Shown here in pieces: positions 7,701-16,841 of a stretch of DNA of 64,000 nt; the first letter of the stretch is position 1, and every line of letters begins with the position of its first letter. The position numbers were made by a program, and so were the translations under genes. Source of the DNA: Paeniglutamicibacter sulfureus (GTDB lineage: Bacteria; Actinomycetota; Actinomycetes; Actinomycetales; Micrococcaceae); the NCBI RefSeq assembly GCF_039535115.1, contig NZ_BAAAWO010000001.1, positions 1,860,001 through 1,924,000 on the forward strand, in the 5' to 3' direction. Below the pieces are notes generated by a model. The model did no database searches and had not been told where the DNA came from. It saw only the letters and a program-made list of their open reading frames with translations.

Positions 7701-9656
7701 CTAGGTGTCCAGGCCGCGCAGGTCCAGGACCAGTTCGCTTTCGCCCTCGGCGTCCAGGACCACCGGGATGCCCCAGTCCTGCTGGTACAGGTGGCAGGCG
7801 GCGTGCATCGGGATCTCGCCACCGGGCTCGCCGTCGCAGGCGGCCGCGCGGGCGGTGATGTGCAGGACGCCCTCGAGGACCTCGGGGTTCAATTCCAGGG
7901 TCCGGGTCAATCCGGTCGAGGTGCCGCCGCCGGACAGCAGCAGCTCCTCCGGGGAGGAGGAGATCTTCAGCTGCGTGGGATCGCCCCAGCGGTCATCGAG
8001 CTTCTGGCCCTTGGGTGCGGAGAAGCGCACCGTCAGTGCGTGCTCCCCCGCGGTGACCTTGGTCTTGGGACGCTGGGTCTGGCTGGCGCCCTCGTCAACG
8101 ACCAGTGCCTCGGCAGGCAATGGCAGGCGCACCAGCTGGTGGCTGTTGGTCTCCACGACCAGCAACACCGGTTCACCGTCCACCGAGGTGTCGAGCTGCA
8201 CGTCCGCGGGCTCGTTGAGTCCGCGGGCCAGGGTGCTGACGGTGGCGGTGGCGGGGTCGTAGCGGCGCACCGCGCCGTTATAGGTGTCGGCGATGGCGAT
8301 CGAGCCGTCGGGCAGCGCCGCGACACCCAGCGGGTGCTGCAACCGAGCAGCGTCCGCGGCTCCGTCGCGGAACCCGAAGTCAAAGAGCCCCGCGCCGATG
8401 GCAGTTTCGACGTTGGCCACCGAGCCGTCCTCGGCCAACACCAGGCGGCGCAGTGCGGAGGTCTCCGAGTCGGCCACCCAGATGTTTTCCGCCTTGTCCA
8501 AGGCCAGGCCTGAGGACTGGGCGAACCAGCTCTCCGAGGCCGCGCCGTCGGTCAGGCCCTCCAGCCCGGTGCCGGCGAAGACCGACAGGGCCGAGGTCTG
8601 GGGGTTGAAGGCGAAGATCTGGTGGGTTCCGGCCATCGCGATGATGACGGAGTCGGTCTTGGGGCTCCACAGCACGTCCCACGGGGAGGACAGCGAGGTG
8701 TTCAGCGGATCGTTGCCCAGGTCGCTGAGCCAGGCCTCTTCGTTGTCCTCGCCGACTTCCGAGCGCGCTTGTTCGGCGTCGAGCAGGCGCTGGATGCCGT
8801 TGCCTGCCAGCGTGGTGACGACGCCGGTGTCAAGGTTCAGCCCGCGCAGGCGGTGGTTGACGGTGTCGGCGATGACCGCGTGGTAGCCCAGTGCCGCGGC
8901 GCGATCGGCCGGCAGCAGCGCCAGACCCTGGGGTTCGTTGAACTGTGCCGTGTCAGCGTCGCCGTCGGCAAAGCCCTTGGTCCCGGAGCCGAAGGTGCGC
9001 ACCACGGTGGACAGGTCGTTGCCCAGTTCCACGATGCGGTGGTGGCCGGAGTCGCCGACGAGGAAGTTCCCGTTTTCCAGGGCAACCGCCTTGCCGGGGA
9101 AGCGCAGGTCGCCCTCGCGCGCCGGGGGCGCCACGTAGGGGCCGGTGCCGCGGTGCAGCGTGCCCTTGGCGTCGTGCTCGGCGATGAGCTCCTCGACCAG
9201 GGATTCCAGTCCGGACGCGTGGCCCTCGCCCGAGAGGTGGGCGACGATGTAGCCCTCGGGGTCAACGACCACCAGGGTCGGCCAGGCGCGGGCGGCATAC
9301 GCCTGCCAGGTGACCAGTTCCGGGTCATCGAGCACCGGGTGCTGGATTTCGTAGCGTTCCACTGCAGCTGCCAGCGCCACCGGGTCGGCCTCGTATTCGA
9401 ACTTCGGGGAGTGCACGCCCACGGTCACCAAGACATCGGAGTACTTGGCCTCCAGCGGGCGCAACTCGTCCAGCACGTGCAGGCAGTTGATGCAGCAGAA
9501 CGTCCAGAAGTCCAGGATCGTGATCTTGCCGCGGAAGTCCTCAAGGGACAGCTGCTTCCCGCCGGTGTTCAGCCAATTGCGGCCGACCAGTTCGGAGGCG
9601 CGGACCTTGTAGGAGGTGCGCACGGATTCGGTTCCGGTGTTTGTGGACGCTGTCAT
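7701..9656 (-). CDS. Thioredoxin-like protein with NHL beta-propeller
   Basis: A 651-residue protein. Residues 25-160 are a TlpA/AhpC-type thioredoxin fold with the motif FWTFCCINC (Cys54, Cys55, Cys58), where the usual CxxC is preceded by an extra cysteine. Residues 190-520 contain NHL repeats such as PQGLALLP, HPLGVAALPDGSIAIADTYNGAVRR and EPADVQLD. The architecture matches the NHLRC2-like family, which is widespread but of poorly known function. No signal peptide is seen, so it is probably cytosolic. It is monocistronic, with a hairpin after the stop. Confidence 0.9.
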   Translation of the reverse strand: MTASTNTGTESVRTSYKVRASELVGRNWLNTGGKQLSLEDFRGKITILDFWTFCCINCLHVLDELRPLEAKYSDVLVTVGVHSPKFEYEADPVALAAAVERYEIQHPVLDDPELVTWQAYAARAWPTLVVVDPEGYIVAHLSGEGHASGLESLVEELIAEHDAKGTLHRGTGPYVAPPAREGDLRFPGKAVALENGNFLVGDSGHHRIVELGNDLSTVVRTFGSGTKGFADGDADTAQFNEPQGLALLPADRAAALGYHAVIADTVNHRLRGLNLDTGVVTTLAGNGIQRLLDAEQARSEVGEDNEEAWLSDLGNDPLNTSLSSPWDVLWSPKTDSVIIAMAGTHQIFAFNPQTSALSVFAGTGLEGLTDGAASESWFAQSSGLALDKAENIWVADSETSALRRLVLAEDGSVANVETAIGAGLFDFGFRDGAADAARLQHPLGVAALPDGSIAIADTYNGAVRRYDPATATVSTLARGLNEPADVQLDTSVDGEPVLLVVETNSHQLVRLPLPAEALVVDEGASQTQRPKTKVTAGEHALTVRFSAPKGQKLDDRWGDPTQLKISSSPEELLLSGGGTSTGLTRTLELNPEVLEGVLHITARAAACDGEPGGEIPMHAACHLYQQDWGIPVVLDAEGESELVLDLRGLDT

Positions 9657-9803
9657 GTGGGGGTACTCCTCGGCTTGTCGGCTGACACTGTGCTGGATTC
9701 AATTATCCCGGTTTGCTGCCGGGAGCGGGACATCATGACCTGATGCGACGAACCCGGGTCCGGGACCGTCGCCAGGTGCCTCCTGGACGGGAAGCGCGGG
9801 CTG

Positions 9804-10583
9804 CTAGCCCGCCTGGGCGAGTGCGGCGTTGAGGATCTCGGCAGCCATCTGGCTGAACTCGGGCGCCTCGAGGCCGTCGGCGGCGATAAAGGACACCATT
9901 GCCACGTGGTCCCCCTTGGACTTGATCAACACCAGGGCCTGCTGTCGCATTCCCTGGCCCGGCGTGCCGCGCGTCCAGGCGATGGCCGAGTCCGCCGCGC
10001 CGGCCTTGAGCTGCGGCTTGGAGGTCTTGAAGGGAACGGTCTCGGTTTCCTGGTGCATGGTCACCGACTTGCACTCGGTCAGCATGGCCAGCACGGTGGC
10101 GTAGTGCGCCTCCAGGGCCGCCTTGTCGGTGATCTCGGCGACCTCGACGGAACCGGTGGCGGCGATCTTTTCGGTCAGGAAGTCGGTGCGCGCCCCCTCG
10201 CCGCCCATTTGCAGCGGCGACCAGTTCAGCGACTCGATGACATCCCCGCACTGCGTGGGCAGCACGGCAACCGAACCCCGGTTTTCCTCCGGTGACTTCT
10301 TCAGGTCGGCGAGTTCCGTTCCGGAGATCACCCGGGCCTGGTCGAAGCCCAATCGTGCGGCCATGGAGATTCCCGAGGCCACCGACAGCTCGGAGACGTC
10401 CAGCTCCGCTGCCGCACTGGAGGGTGCCGCGGAGGAAGGCGCCGAAGGCGCGGTGCTCAGCGGTGCGTGGCCCTCGGGCAGTTCAACGGCCTGCGGGGAT
10501 CCGGCACATCCGGCCAGCAACAGGCCCATTGACATGCTCAGGGCAAGGGCGCGCAGCGCACCCGTCTTGGTCCTAGCGGCCAC
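9804..10583 (-). CDS. Putative lipoprotein at the end of the copper gene group
   Basis: A 259-residue exported protein. The upstream TTG at 10592 is less likely than the GTG at 10583, which follows GAGGAG by 10 nt. The N-terminus carries a lipobox (GLLLAG-C) and a Ser/Ala/Pro linker; the C-terminal part has two cysteines (PTQCGDV, LTECKSV) that could pair. It resembles the extracellular sensor-type domains of mycobacterial lipoproteins only loosely, and I assign no function. It overlaps the end of the CopD-CtaG gene by 11 nt, so it is co-translated with copper handling genes. Confidence 0.75.
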   Translation of the reverse strand: MAARTKTGALRALALSMSMGLLLAGCAGSPQAVELPEGHAPLSTAPSAPSSAAPSSAAAELDVSELSVASGISMAARLGFDQARVISGTELADLKKSPEENRGSVAVLPTQCGDVIESLNWSPLQMGGEGARTDFLTEKIAATGSVEVAEITDKAALEAHYATVLAMLTECKSVTMHQETETVPFKTSKPQLKAGAADSAIAWTRGTPGQGMRQQALVLIKSKGDHVAMVSFIAADGLEAPEFSQMAAEILNAALAQAG

Positions 10584-12702
10584 GGCGCGCAATCTCCTCG
10601 TCTCGCTTTTTCAATTGGGCAAACATGTCGTTGTAGGCGTTCAGTTCCGCTTCGTTGTCCCGGTCGGCCTGCCGGTCCTTGCGCTTGGATTCCTTGGAAT
10701 CGTCCCGGTTCCAGGACACCATGACACCCAGGGCCAGCAGCAGTGTGGGGATCTCCCCGATCCCCCACATGGCCCCGGCGCCCAGCCGTTGGTCCTCCAG
10801 CGCGTCCTCGCCCCAGGTGCGTCCCATGTTGCCGAACCAGTCGGCCTGCATCAGCGAGGTGGAGCTCATGATGGAGACCCCGTAGAAGGCATGGAAGCTC
10901 ATGGTCGCCAGCAGGATCACCAGGCGCAGCGGGTAGGGCGCGCGACGCGGCACCGGGTCGGTGCCGATCATGGACAGGGCGAAGAGGTAGCCGGTGATCA
11001 GGAAGTGCACGTTCATCAATTCGTGGCCCACGTGGTTGCGCAGGGCGAAGCCGAAGATGTCGGTGCCGTAGAAGATGATGATCGATCCGGCGAAGTTGGC
11101 GGCGGCGAAGATCGGGTTGGTGACCAACGCCGAGAACTTCGAGTGCACCAGCACCAGGATCCACTCGCGCGGTCCGCGGGTGCCGTCGCTGCGCGAGGAC
11201 AAGGCCTTCAGTGCCAGGGTGACGGGCGAGCCGATCACCATGAACAAGGGCGCGACCATGGTCAAGGCCATGTGGTCGACCATGTGCACGGAGAAAAGGA
11301 TTGTGCCGTACACGGCCAGGGCGCCGGAGGTGAAGTAGAACAGGCAGGCCAGACCCACCAGCCAGGAGATCGTGAGCAGGAGGGACCACTTGTCGCCCCG
11401 GCGGCGCACCGTCACCACGGCCCACAGGTAGGCGACGGCCAGGAAAATCACAATGGCGATCCAGAGCCAATCGAAGCGCCAGACCTGCAGCCAGCTGGCG
11501 CTGGTGAGCTCGGGGGGAAGTTCGTATCCGGTCAACAGCCGGGCGGGGGTCGGCAGTTCCGGCGCGGTTTCCGGGGTTGGGGGTGCGGTGCGGGCCAGCA
11601 CCGTGGCCAGTGCCATGACGGCGGCCATGACAATGGTTTCGGCAGCCACCACCAGCCAGGCGGCGCGCGTGGCCTCCAGCTTCCCGGCCCGAAGTGCCGG
11701 GATCACCCGGCTGCGGTGGGCAAGGCCCAGCGCCCCCAGGGCAAGGGTGGCCCCGGCCTTGGCGATCACGATCAAGCCGTAGGGGGTCATCCACTGGTCC
11801 CAGCCGGAGATGCGGATCGAGGCATTGACGACTCCGGAACCGGCGACCAGGACGATGGAGATGGTGGCCAATGCCGAGAAACGCTGCAGCACGGTGCCGG
11901 CCAGGATGGGCCGGGTGCCCGAATGGCGCCCCGGGGCCTTGGAGGCCAGCAGCGGTGCCAGAGCGGCCAGCACGACGATGCCGCCGAACCAGAGGCACAC
12001 GCCTACCAGGTGCAGCATGATCGAGTTGACCGCGCCCCAGTGGTCATCGCCGCCCGCGGCGTGTCCGATCAGCGACATCGGGAGGACGCCGGCCAGGGAG
12101 AAGACGGCGGTGGCACCCACCCATGACGGGGACCTCACGCCAAAGGCCAGCGACGAGGTGATCGCGGCGATCACGATCATCCAGGCCCATGCCCGGCCCA
12201 CGGAAATATTCAGGACGTAGTCGAGCATCGCGGATGTGTAGCTCGGGTCGGTGCTCATGGGCTTGCCCACGAGGTCCCAGAAGGTGAAGACCAGCACCGC
12301 CGCCGCGGAAACCGTCCAGAGCAATCCGGCGGCGGCGGCCAGGTTCATGGCGCGGGCAAAGGCCGGGTGGACTTCGCCGCCATCGGTGTCCTGTTCACCC
12401 GGTGCAGGGCGTTTGGGCTTGGTGGAACGCGGCAGGATGGTTGCGGCAAAGACCAAGGCGGCGACGGTGATGGCCATCGAGGAGTGGTGCAGCGCCTTGG
12501 CCGCAGGGAGGGCCCACCGAACCAACGGACCGGGGTCCCCCAGCTCGCTGGCCGTTGCGGTGCCGGCAAAGTAGCTGGCGGCGACGAGCACCAGCACGCC
12601 GACCAGCAGCGCCGGAAGGGTCAACAGGGGCCAAAGCGGCCCCGTGGGGGTCGCCGCCTGCGCCCGGGAGGCCGTGGCCTGCGTGTTCCGTGACTTGTTC
12701 AC
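10573..12702 (-). CDS. CopD-CtaG fusion: copper import / cytochrome oxidase assembly membrane protein
   Basis: A 709-residue polytopic membrane protein. The first ~370 residues carry the CopD/YcnJ-like domain (GHAAGGDDHWGAVNSIMLHLVGVCLWFGGI). The last ~300 form a CtaG-type (caa3 oxidase assembly) domain with conserved histidines in FSVHMVDHMALTM, HELMNVHFLITGYLF and MSFHAFYGVSIMSS. Such fusions are common in Actinobacteria and are proposed to deliver copper to cytochrome oxidase or move it across the membrane. The start is a GTG at 12702 after AAAGGA. It lies downstream of copC and overlaps the lipoprotein gene. Confidence 0.92.
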   Translation of the reverse strand: MNKSRNTQATASRAQAATPTGPLWPLLTLPALLVGVLVLVAASYFAGTATASELGDPGPLVRWALPAAKALHHSSMAITVAALVFAATILPRSTKPKRPAPGEQDTDGGEVHPAFARAMNLAAAAGLLWTVSAAAVLVFTFWDLVGKPMSTDPSYTSAMLDYVLNISVGRAWAWMIVIAAITSSLAFGVRSPSWVGATAVFSLAGVLPMSLIGHAAGGDDHWGAVNSIMLHLVGVCLWFGGIVVLAALAPLLASKAPGRHSGTRPILAGTVLQRFSALATISIVLVAGSGVVNASIRISGWDQWMTPYGLIVIAKAGATLALGALGLAHRSRVIPALRAGKLEATRAAWLVVAAETIVMAAVMALATVLARTAPPTPETAPELPTPARLLTGYELPPELTSASWLQVWRFDWLWIAIVIFLAVAYLWAVVTVRRRGDKWSLLLTISWLVGLACLFYFTSGALAVYGTILFSVHMVDHMALTMVAPLFMVIGSPVTLALKALSSRSDGTRGPREWILVLVHSKFSALVTNPIFAAANFAGSIIIFYGTDIFGFALRNHVGHELMNVHFLITGYLFALSMIGTDPVPRRAPYPLRLVILLATMSFHAFYGVSIMSSTSLMQADWFGNMGRTWGEDALEDQRLGAGAMWGIGEIPTLLLALGVMVSWNRDDSKESKRKDRQADRDNEAELNAYNDMFAQLKKRDEEIARRGR

Positions 12703-12834
12703 AATGTCCTTTCAGCGTCCTGCCGCTTCATTCTCCCACCGATTGGCAGAAGCCGAGGGACCAGGGTGGCCTGTGCCACCCCGGGCCCTCCGGCCGCTGC
12801 CCGGCGCATGCGGCTCCGGTACCGCACACGCCGG

Positions 12835-13431
12835 CTACTTTTGCCGGCGGACCTTGAGCAGCACCAGAACGATCATGCCGATGCCGGCAAATGCGAGGAT
12901 GGTCCAGATGAGGCCGGCGGGCATGCCGGCCAGGGGCTGGCTGTCATCGGAATCCTCTGTGGCCTCGACCGGTGCGGGTGCTGCCGCCGGCGGGCTGGCG
13001 TTCGCGCCCTCGGGCGCGGAGCTGGCGACCTCCGCGGGGTCGTTGATCTCGAAGTCAATGTCCTTGGCGATCGGGTGGCCGTCGGAGGACACCACGCGGG
13101 CCACCAGCGTGTAGCTGCCGTTGGTCAGCGGGGCCTCCGGGGTCACCGTGACGTCTCGGCGGTCGATGTTGAATGTCGTCCCGACCTTTTGACCGTCCGC
13201 CGCTTTCAGTTCGAGAATCGTGCCGATCTTCTTGATGTCACCGCTGAAGGTAAGCACGAGTGATGTTGGTGCGCTCTTCAGCACGTCGCCGGAGGCAGGC
13301 GTCGAAGAGATCAGTTCGTCGTGCGCCTGGGCACTTGAGACCCCAATGAAGGTCATCAGGCACAGCAGCACTGCGGCAAAGATGACGCCAATTCGGGTAG
13401 CCGTTCGTGGGGTTTGGATTGCATCGGTCAT
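12835..13431 (-). CDS. CopC-type periplasmic copper-binding protein
   Basis: A 198-residue protein starting MTDAIQTPRT. It has a signal peptide ending at SAQA, so the mature protein begins with His, as in CopC proteins where the amino-terminal His is a Cu(II) ligand (H-D-E-L-I-S-S-T-P-A-S-G-D). A CopC beta-sandwich follows, then a Pro/Ala-rich linker and a C-terminal membrane anchor with a KVRRQK tail. The longer open frame upstream to 13710 has no support. It sits 132 nt upstream of the CopD-CtaG gene. Confidence 0.92.
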   Translation of the reverse strand: MTDAIQTPRTATRIGVIFAAVLLCLMTFIGVSSAQAHDELISSTPASGDVLKSAPTSLVLTFSGDIKKIGTILELKAADGQKVGTTFNIDRRDVTVTPEAPLTNGSYTLVARVVSSDGHPIAKDIDFEINDPAEVASSAPEGANASPPAAAPAPVEATEDSDDSQPLAGMPAGLIWTILAFAGIGMIVLVLLKVRRQK

Positions 13432-13489
13432 GGGTCTTGTGGTCCTGTCCTTCGCGGCAGCTATGCGCCGCGCTTGTGGTCTGGGGCTT

Positions 13490-14125
13490 CTACGGGAATG
13501 CGAAAGCGGGACCACCGGGAGGACCACGGCGATGCAAGGCAGGCCGCAACACGTCCCTGAGGACCGGGGACTGGTAGGCGACGCCGAGCAACGGCTGTTT
13601 GCCGCTTGCGGACGGCAGGCCGCCAATGAAGAGGATCCGTCGCGGCACGCGTAGGAACACTGCCTCGACAAACGCACGAACCGCCATTTCGCCCCGGCGC
13701 AGGGCGGCAATGGTCAGCAGTGCAGCGACCAGGTGGGCGACGGGCATCAACCAGGGATTGGAGGCATCACCAGTGCCTGCGCCTGCCAATGACGGACCGA
13801 CGACCAGATCCATCTCGTGTGCTGCATGTCCGGCGAGGCCGGTGGACTCATGGAGCAATCCGGAGGGCTGGTGTCGGTGCCCGAAAAGGGCGAAAGCCCC
13901 ATGGTAGGCACCCTGGCTCAACGCCACGGCCAGGACGGTGCGCAACAACGAGATCCCGCTCGAGGACAACGCCGTGCAGATGGCCGCGCTGATGCAGAGC
14001 AAGAGTCCGAGAATCGGCAGCGGCGGCAGGGCACCGTCGACCAAGGTGTGGGAGGCAGCTGCAAGGCAGGTGCATAGAAGTGCACCAATCCAGCCACGCA
14101 GTATGCGCAGGCCTTGATTCTTCAT
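13490..14125 (-). CDS. Hypothetical membrane protein upstream of copC
   Basis: A 211-residue protein with about five hydrophobic segments and a His-rich loop (YHGAFALFGHRHQP; HAAHEMD). I know of no assigned function. The same type of membrane protein is often found next to copC/copD in Micrococcaceae, which suggests a role in copper handling. It is the first gene of the minus-strand copper group, with a palindrome 67 nt upstream. Confidence 0.7.
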   Translation of the reverse strand: MKNQGLRILRGWIGALLCTCLAAASHTLVDGALPPLPILGLLLCISAAICTALSSSGISLLRTVLAVALSQGAYHGAFALFGHRHQPSGLLHESTGLAGHAAHEMDLVVGPSLAGAGTGDASNPWLMPVAHLVAALLTIAALRRGEMAVRAFVEAVFLRVPRRILFIGGLPSASGKQPLLGVAYQSPVLRDVLRPALHRRGPPGGPAFAFP

Positions 14126-14191
14126 GCCGTGATTCCTCCGCTAGGGAATTTCGAGGTCTTGCCTACAAGTTCCAGCAGACATTCTACGGGT

Positions 14192-14208
14192 TTCTACTGT
14201 ACGTAGAA
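14192..14208. promoter_or_regulatory. Palindromic operator candidate upstream of copper group
   Basis: TTCTAC-TGTAC-GTAGAA is a perfect inverted repeat, widened by GGGT/ACCC outside one bulged base. It lies 67 nt upstream of the first copper-group gene. The half-site resembles sites of BlaI/CopY-type regulators, but that is only a resemblance. Confidence 0.45.
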
Positions 14209-14240
14209 CCCGGATTTCGCCGAGGGCTCCCGTTAACGCC

Positions 14241-14288
14241 AAACCGCCCCCTGGCACCCGGTCGGTGGACCGAGGCTGGAGGCGGTTT
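14241..14288 (-). terminator. Terminator of the HU gene
   Basis: Read on the minus strand, AACCGCC pairs with GGCGGTT around an inner CGGTC-CACC-GACCG hairpin. It begins 24 nt after the HU stop. The minus strand has a short TTT after the stem. Confidence 0.65.
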
Positions 14289-14312
14289 GAAAGCTGTTGC
14301 GCGGGGCGCAGA

Positions 14313-14591
14313 CTACTTGCCGGTGACGGCAGCCTTCAGCTTCGAGCCAGCGGTCAGCTTGACCGAGTGGCCGGCCGGAATCTGGATGGCTTCGCCGGTC
14401 TGCGGGTTGCGGCCGGTGCGTGCTGCACGGTCGGTGCGCTCGACTGCGAGCCATCCCGGAATCGAGACCTTCTCGCCCTTGGAAATCTGGGAAACGAATA
14501 CGTCGAACACTGCATCCAAAACACCGTTGACGGCTACCTGGGAGTTGCCGGTCTTCTCGGCGACAGCTGCAACAAGTTCACTACGGTTCAT
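14313..14591 (-). CDS. HU-family DNA-binding protein
   Basis: A 92-residue nucleoid protein. It starts MNRSELVAAVAEKTGNS, contains GEKVSIPGWLAVERTDRAARTGRNPQTGE (the beta-arm that wraps the minor groove, with the RxGRNPxTGE signature) and ends PAGHSVKLTAGSKLKAAVTGK. Longer upstream frames to 15038 are unsupported. An AGGAGG lies 13 nt before the ATG, slightly far. It is monocistronic with its own terminator. Confidence 0.96.
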   Translation of the reverse strand: MNRSELVAAVAEKTGNSQVAVNGVLDAVFDVFVSQISKGEKVSIPGWLAVERTDRAARTGRNPQTGEAIQIPAGHSVKLTAGSKLKAAVTGK

Positions 14592-14920
14592 AGCCAAAGT
14601 ATGTCCTCCTGGACTTCTCTTCCCGCCCGTTATCGGCGCGGGTCGCCTCGCGTTCGCGGGGACTTCTGTGTGAGAACTTACCAAATCTTCCTGCGCGAAA
14701 CGCCCGATTTGGGCCGAATTCCCGGGAAATTTTTGAACTTTGGCAGGTTTTTCGCTGTCAGCGGTAGATTTTTCCCTAAAAGAGAGACGAACAGCACGCT
14801 TGGGCACCGAGAGGGGTTCAAGCAGGTCTGTCACCCCCAGCGACCGTTTACTATCCTGTCGCCGTCCAATTTCCGGTGTGGTTTGCCCCGCCGGGATCGA
14901 ATCACGGGCGATACCAGGCC
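14592..14920. other. Gene-free stretch upstream of HU gene
   Basis: About 330 nt between the HU start and the end of the dehydrogenase gene (both minus strand). It holds the HU 5' region, including AGGAGG at 14604-14609. It has T-rich patches around 14729-14776 that could contain the HU promoter, but I cannot pick -35/-10 elements with confidence. No gene seen. Confidence 0.5.
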
Positions 14921-15898
14921 TTAGCCGAGCAGGGAATTTCCGGTGGCGGATTCGGCCGCGAACCAGATGGTTTTCGCCGCGTCCCGGTTCGTGGTGATGG
15001 ATGCGGGCCTGGACACAGTTGGGCCACCCTTGACCCAACCCCGCGGACCGTAAAACACTGGTCCCGGCAGCTCGAAAGCCTTGGGGTCCAGGGACGCCCG
15101 AACGATGGGCCAGGCACCGCGGTCCTTGCCCTGGGTGAAGGGCGCCTGGAGCGTATCGCCGGTTCGCTTCAGAATGCCTGGCTCATTGATCCCGGCAACA
15201 GCGGGGGTGCGCCCGGAGATCGAATAGCCGGGATGCGCGCACAGCGCACGGATGCTGCTCGACGCCAGCTGGAGTCGTCGGTCGAGCTCGAAGGCAAAGG
15301 ACTGGACCATGATCTTGGATTGCGCGTAGGCCCGCCACGGCGAATAGTTTTCCAGCAACTGCGGATCGTCAAGGTGCGGGCGAACCAGCCGTGTCGACAG
15401 CGATCCAAGTGTCACCACGCGGGCGGCGCCTGCCCGTTCCAATGCAGGCAGAAGTCCGGCGACCAAGGCAAAGTGGCCGAAGTAGTTTGTCGCTGCCACC
15501 AGTTCCAGTCCGTCCACGCTGCTCCGGCGCGTGCGCGGAGTGTGGACCATGCCGGCGTTGGCAATCAGGACATCCAGATGTGAGAGGCCGTTGAGCATCT
15601 TGGCCGTGTTGGCCACGGAATCGAGGCTGGATACATCGAGCTCGACGGTGCGAAGATTTGCTTCGGGCACCCGGGCTCGGATGGCCTTGGCAGCGATTTC
15701 GGCCTTGCCGGTGTTGCGGCACGCCATGATGACCTCGGCGCCGCGCTGGGCGAGCTGGAGGCTGCTCCAAAAGCCGATTCCGGCATTCGCTCCGGTAACC
15801 AGAATCCGCATCCCCGATGCATCGCCGGCCTGTGCCTCGGTGTCCATCAGTGGTGCGGCCCGATTCGGGTTCGTATCTGTGGTTTGATTCTTGCTCAT
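14921..15898 (-). CDS. Short-chain dehydrogenase/reductase
   Basis: A 325-residue SDR-superfamily oxidoreductase. The start chosen is MSKNQTTDTN at 15898. The nucleotide-binding TGANAGIGFW (TGxxxGIG) lies near residue 35, NAG of strand beta-4 in LIANAGMVH, and the catalytic Y-x-x-x-K as YAQSKIMV. The pattern (retinol dehydrogenase/WW-domain oxidoreductase-like SDR) suggests NADP-dependent oxidation or reduction of an alcohol/ketone. Substrate unknown. No obvious partner genes. Confidence 0.88.
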   Translation of the reverse strand: MSKNQTTDTNPNRAAPLMDTEAQAGDASGMRILVTGANAGIGFWSSLQLAQRGAEVIMACRNTGKAEIAAKAIRARVPEANLRTVELDVSSLDSVANTAKMLNGLSHLDVLIANAGMVHTPRTRRSSVDGLELVAATNYFGHFALVAGLLPALERAGAARVVTLGSLSTRLVRPHLDDPQLLENYSPWRAYAQSKIMVQSFAFELDRRLQLASSSIRALCAHPGYSISGRTPAVAGINEPGILKRTGDTLQAPFTQGKDRGAWPIVRASLDPKAFELPGPVFYGPRGWVKGGPTVSRPASITTNRDAAKTIWFAAESATGNSLLG

Positions 15899-16101
15899 GA
15901 TTTCCAAAGCTACAGCCTGCCTTCCATTCGGCCGGCGTTGCGGCGTAGTTGATGCCGCCCACCCTCTCCTCGGCGCAGGGGGGCAACAGCTCGAAAGCCC
16001 CGACCACAGGTCCTGCAAACCTCACCATGGTTCTTCGTTGCCCCGCTGTCTCGGCCTCGATAGTGTTGGCAACGAACCGTTCTGGAAGGCTGGCACCACA
16101 C

Positions 16102-16740
16102 ATGTCCCGACGCAATCTTGAGGAAAACAGCGAGGCCTCGCTGCGTTCGGCCCGTTACCGATCGGAACGTGAAAACGCCGAAGAACACATACCCGCCGAT
16201 GAATACGCCCGGCGGACCGGGAAAACATTTGGCGACACTGAGGACTCGACATCGACCATCCCGCAGTTCCACGCCGACGACGATGTTTGGGAGGTCGCCA
16301 ACAGCGCCCTCGATGCAGCTTTTGCACGGGGCGAATTCGACAACCTTGCATACGCCGGCAAACCCATACCGGGCCTGGGCACCTCAACGGACCCCGATTG
16401 GTGGGTCAAGGGACTTATTGAGCGAGAGCTCATCAGCGGCCTCGGTCCCCCTGCCTTGATGCTGCGCAAGGAAGAAGAAGAGCTTGAGTCGACACTCGAC
16501 CAGCTGGCCGGCCAGACCGCCGTGCGCGAGCTGCTGGAGGACTTCAACGCCCGTGTCATCGAGGCACGCCGCCAACTATTGGGCGGTCCTCCGGTAATCA
16601 CTCCCCTACGGGACGTCGACGCCGAAATCGCAGCCTGGAAATCACGACGAAACGCCGATGCAGGGACTGATGAGACGCCGGAGGTGCGCCCGCGTGCCTT
16701 CTGGCTCGGTCGATGGCTGACTACGCGCAAAACGCACTAA
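16102..16740 (+). CDS. DUF1992 (DnaJ-homologue C28-like) protein
   Basis: A 212-residue soluble protein. The ATG at 16102 (MSRRNLEENS) follows GGAAGG. The central block, about residues 55-130, matches DUF1992: IxxALxxAFARGEFDNLAYAGKPIP followed by DPDWWVKGLIERE and a helical E-rich stretch. The domain occurs in eukaryotic DNAJC28; its bacterial function is unknown. It is convergent with the ribosomal protein cluster. Confidence 0.85.
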   Translation: MSRRNLEENSEASLRSARYRSERENAEEHIPADEYARRTGKTFGDTEDSTSTIPQFHADDDVWEVANSALDAAFARGEFDNLAYAGKPIPGLGTSTDPDWWVKGLIERELISGLGPPALMLRKEEEELESTLDQLAGQTAVRELLEDFNARVIEARRQLLGGPPVITPLRDVDAEIAAWKSRRNADAGTDETPEVRPRAFWLGRWLTTRKTH

Positions 16741-16795
16741 TCCCGACGTCGCCCGGAGTCAGCCAGCAATAAAGTCGCTGGCCGGTTAAATGGCC

Positions 16796-16826
16796 AATGG
16801 CCCCAACCGAATCGGTTGGAGCCATT
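16796..16826 (-). terminator. Terminator between DUF1992 gene and rpsN
   Basis: AATGGC-C-CCAACC, loop GAATC, GGTTGG-A-GCCATT: a 12-bp stem with one internal mismatch, 16 nt beyond the S14 stop. It can serve both convergent transcripts. Confidence 0.7.
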
Positions 16827-16841
16827 GACTGCTTCTGGAAT

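Noticed and set aside
10123..12126. 667-residue plus-strand open frame
   Set aside because: Antisense to the CopD-CtaG gene, low-complexity His/Gln/Gly-rich translation without domains.
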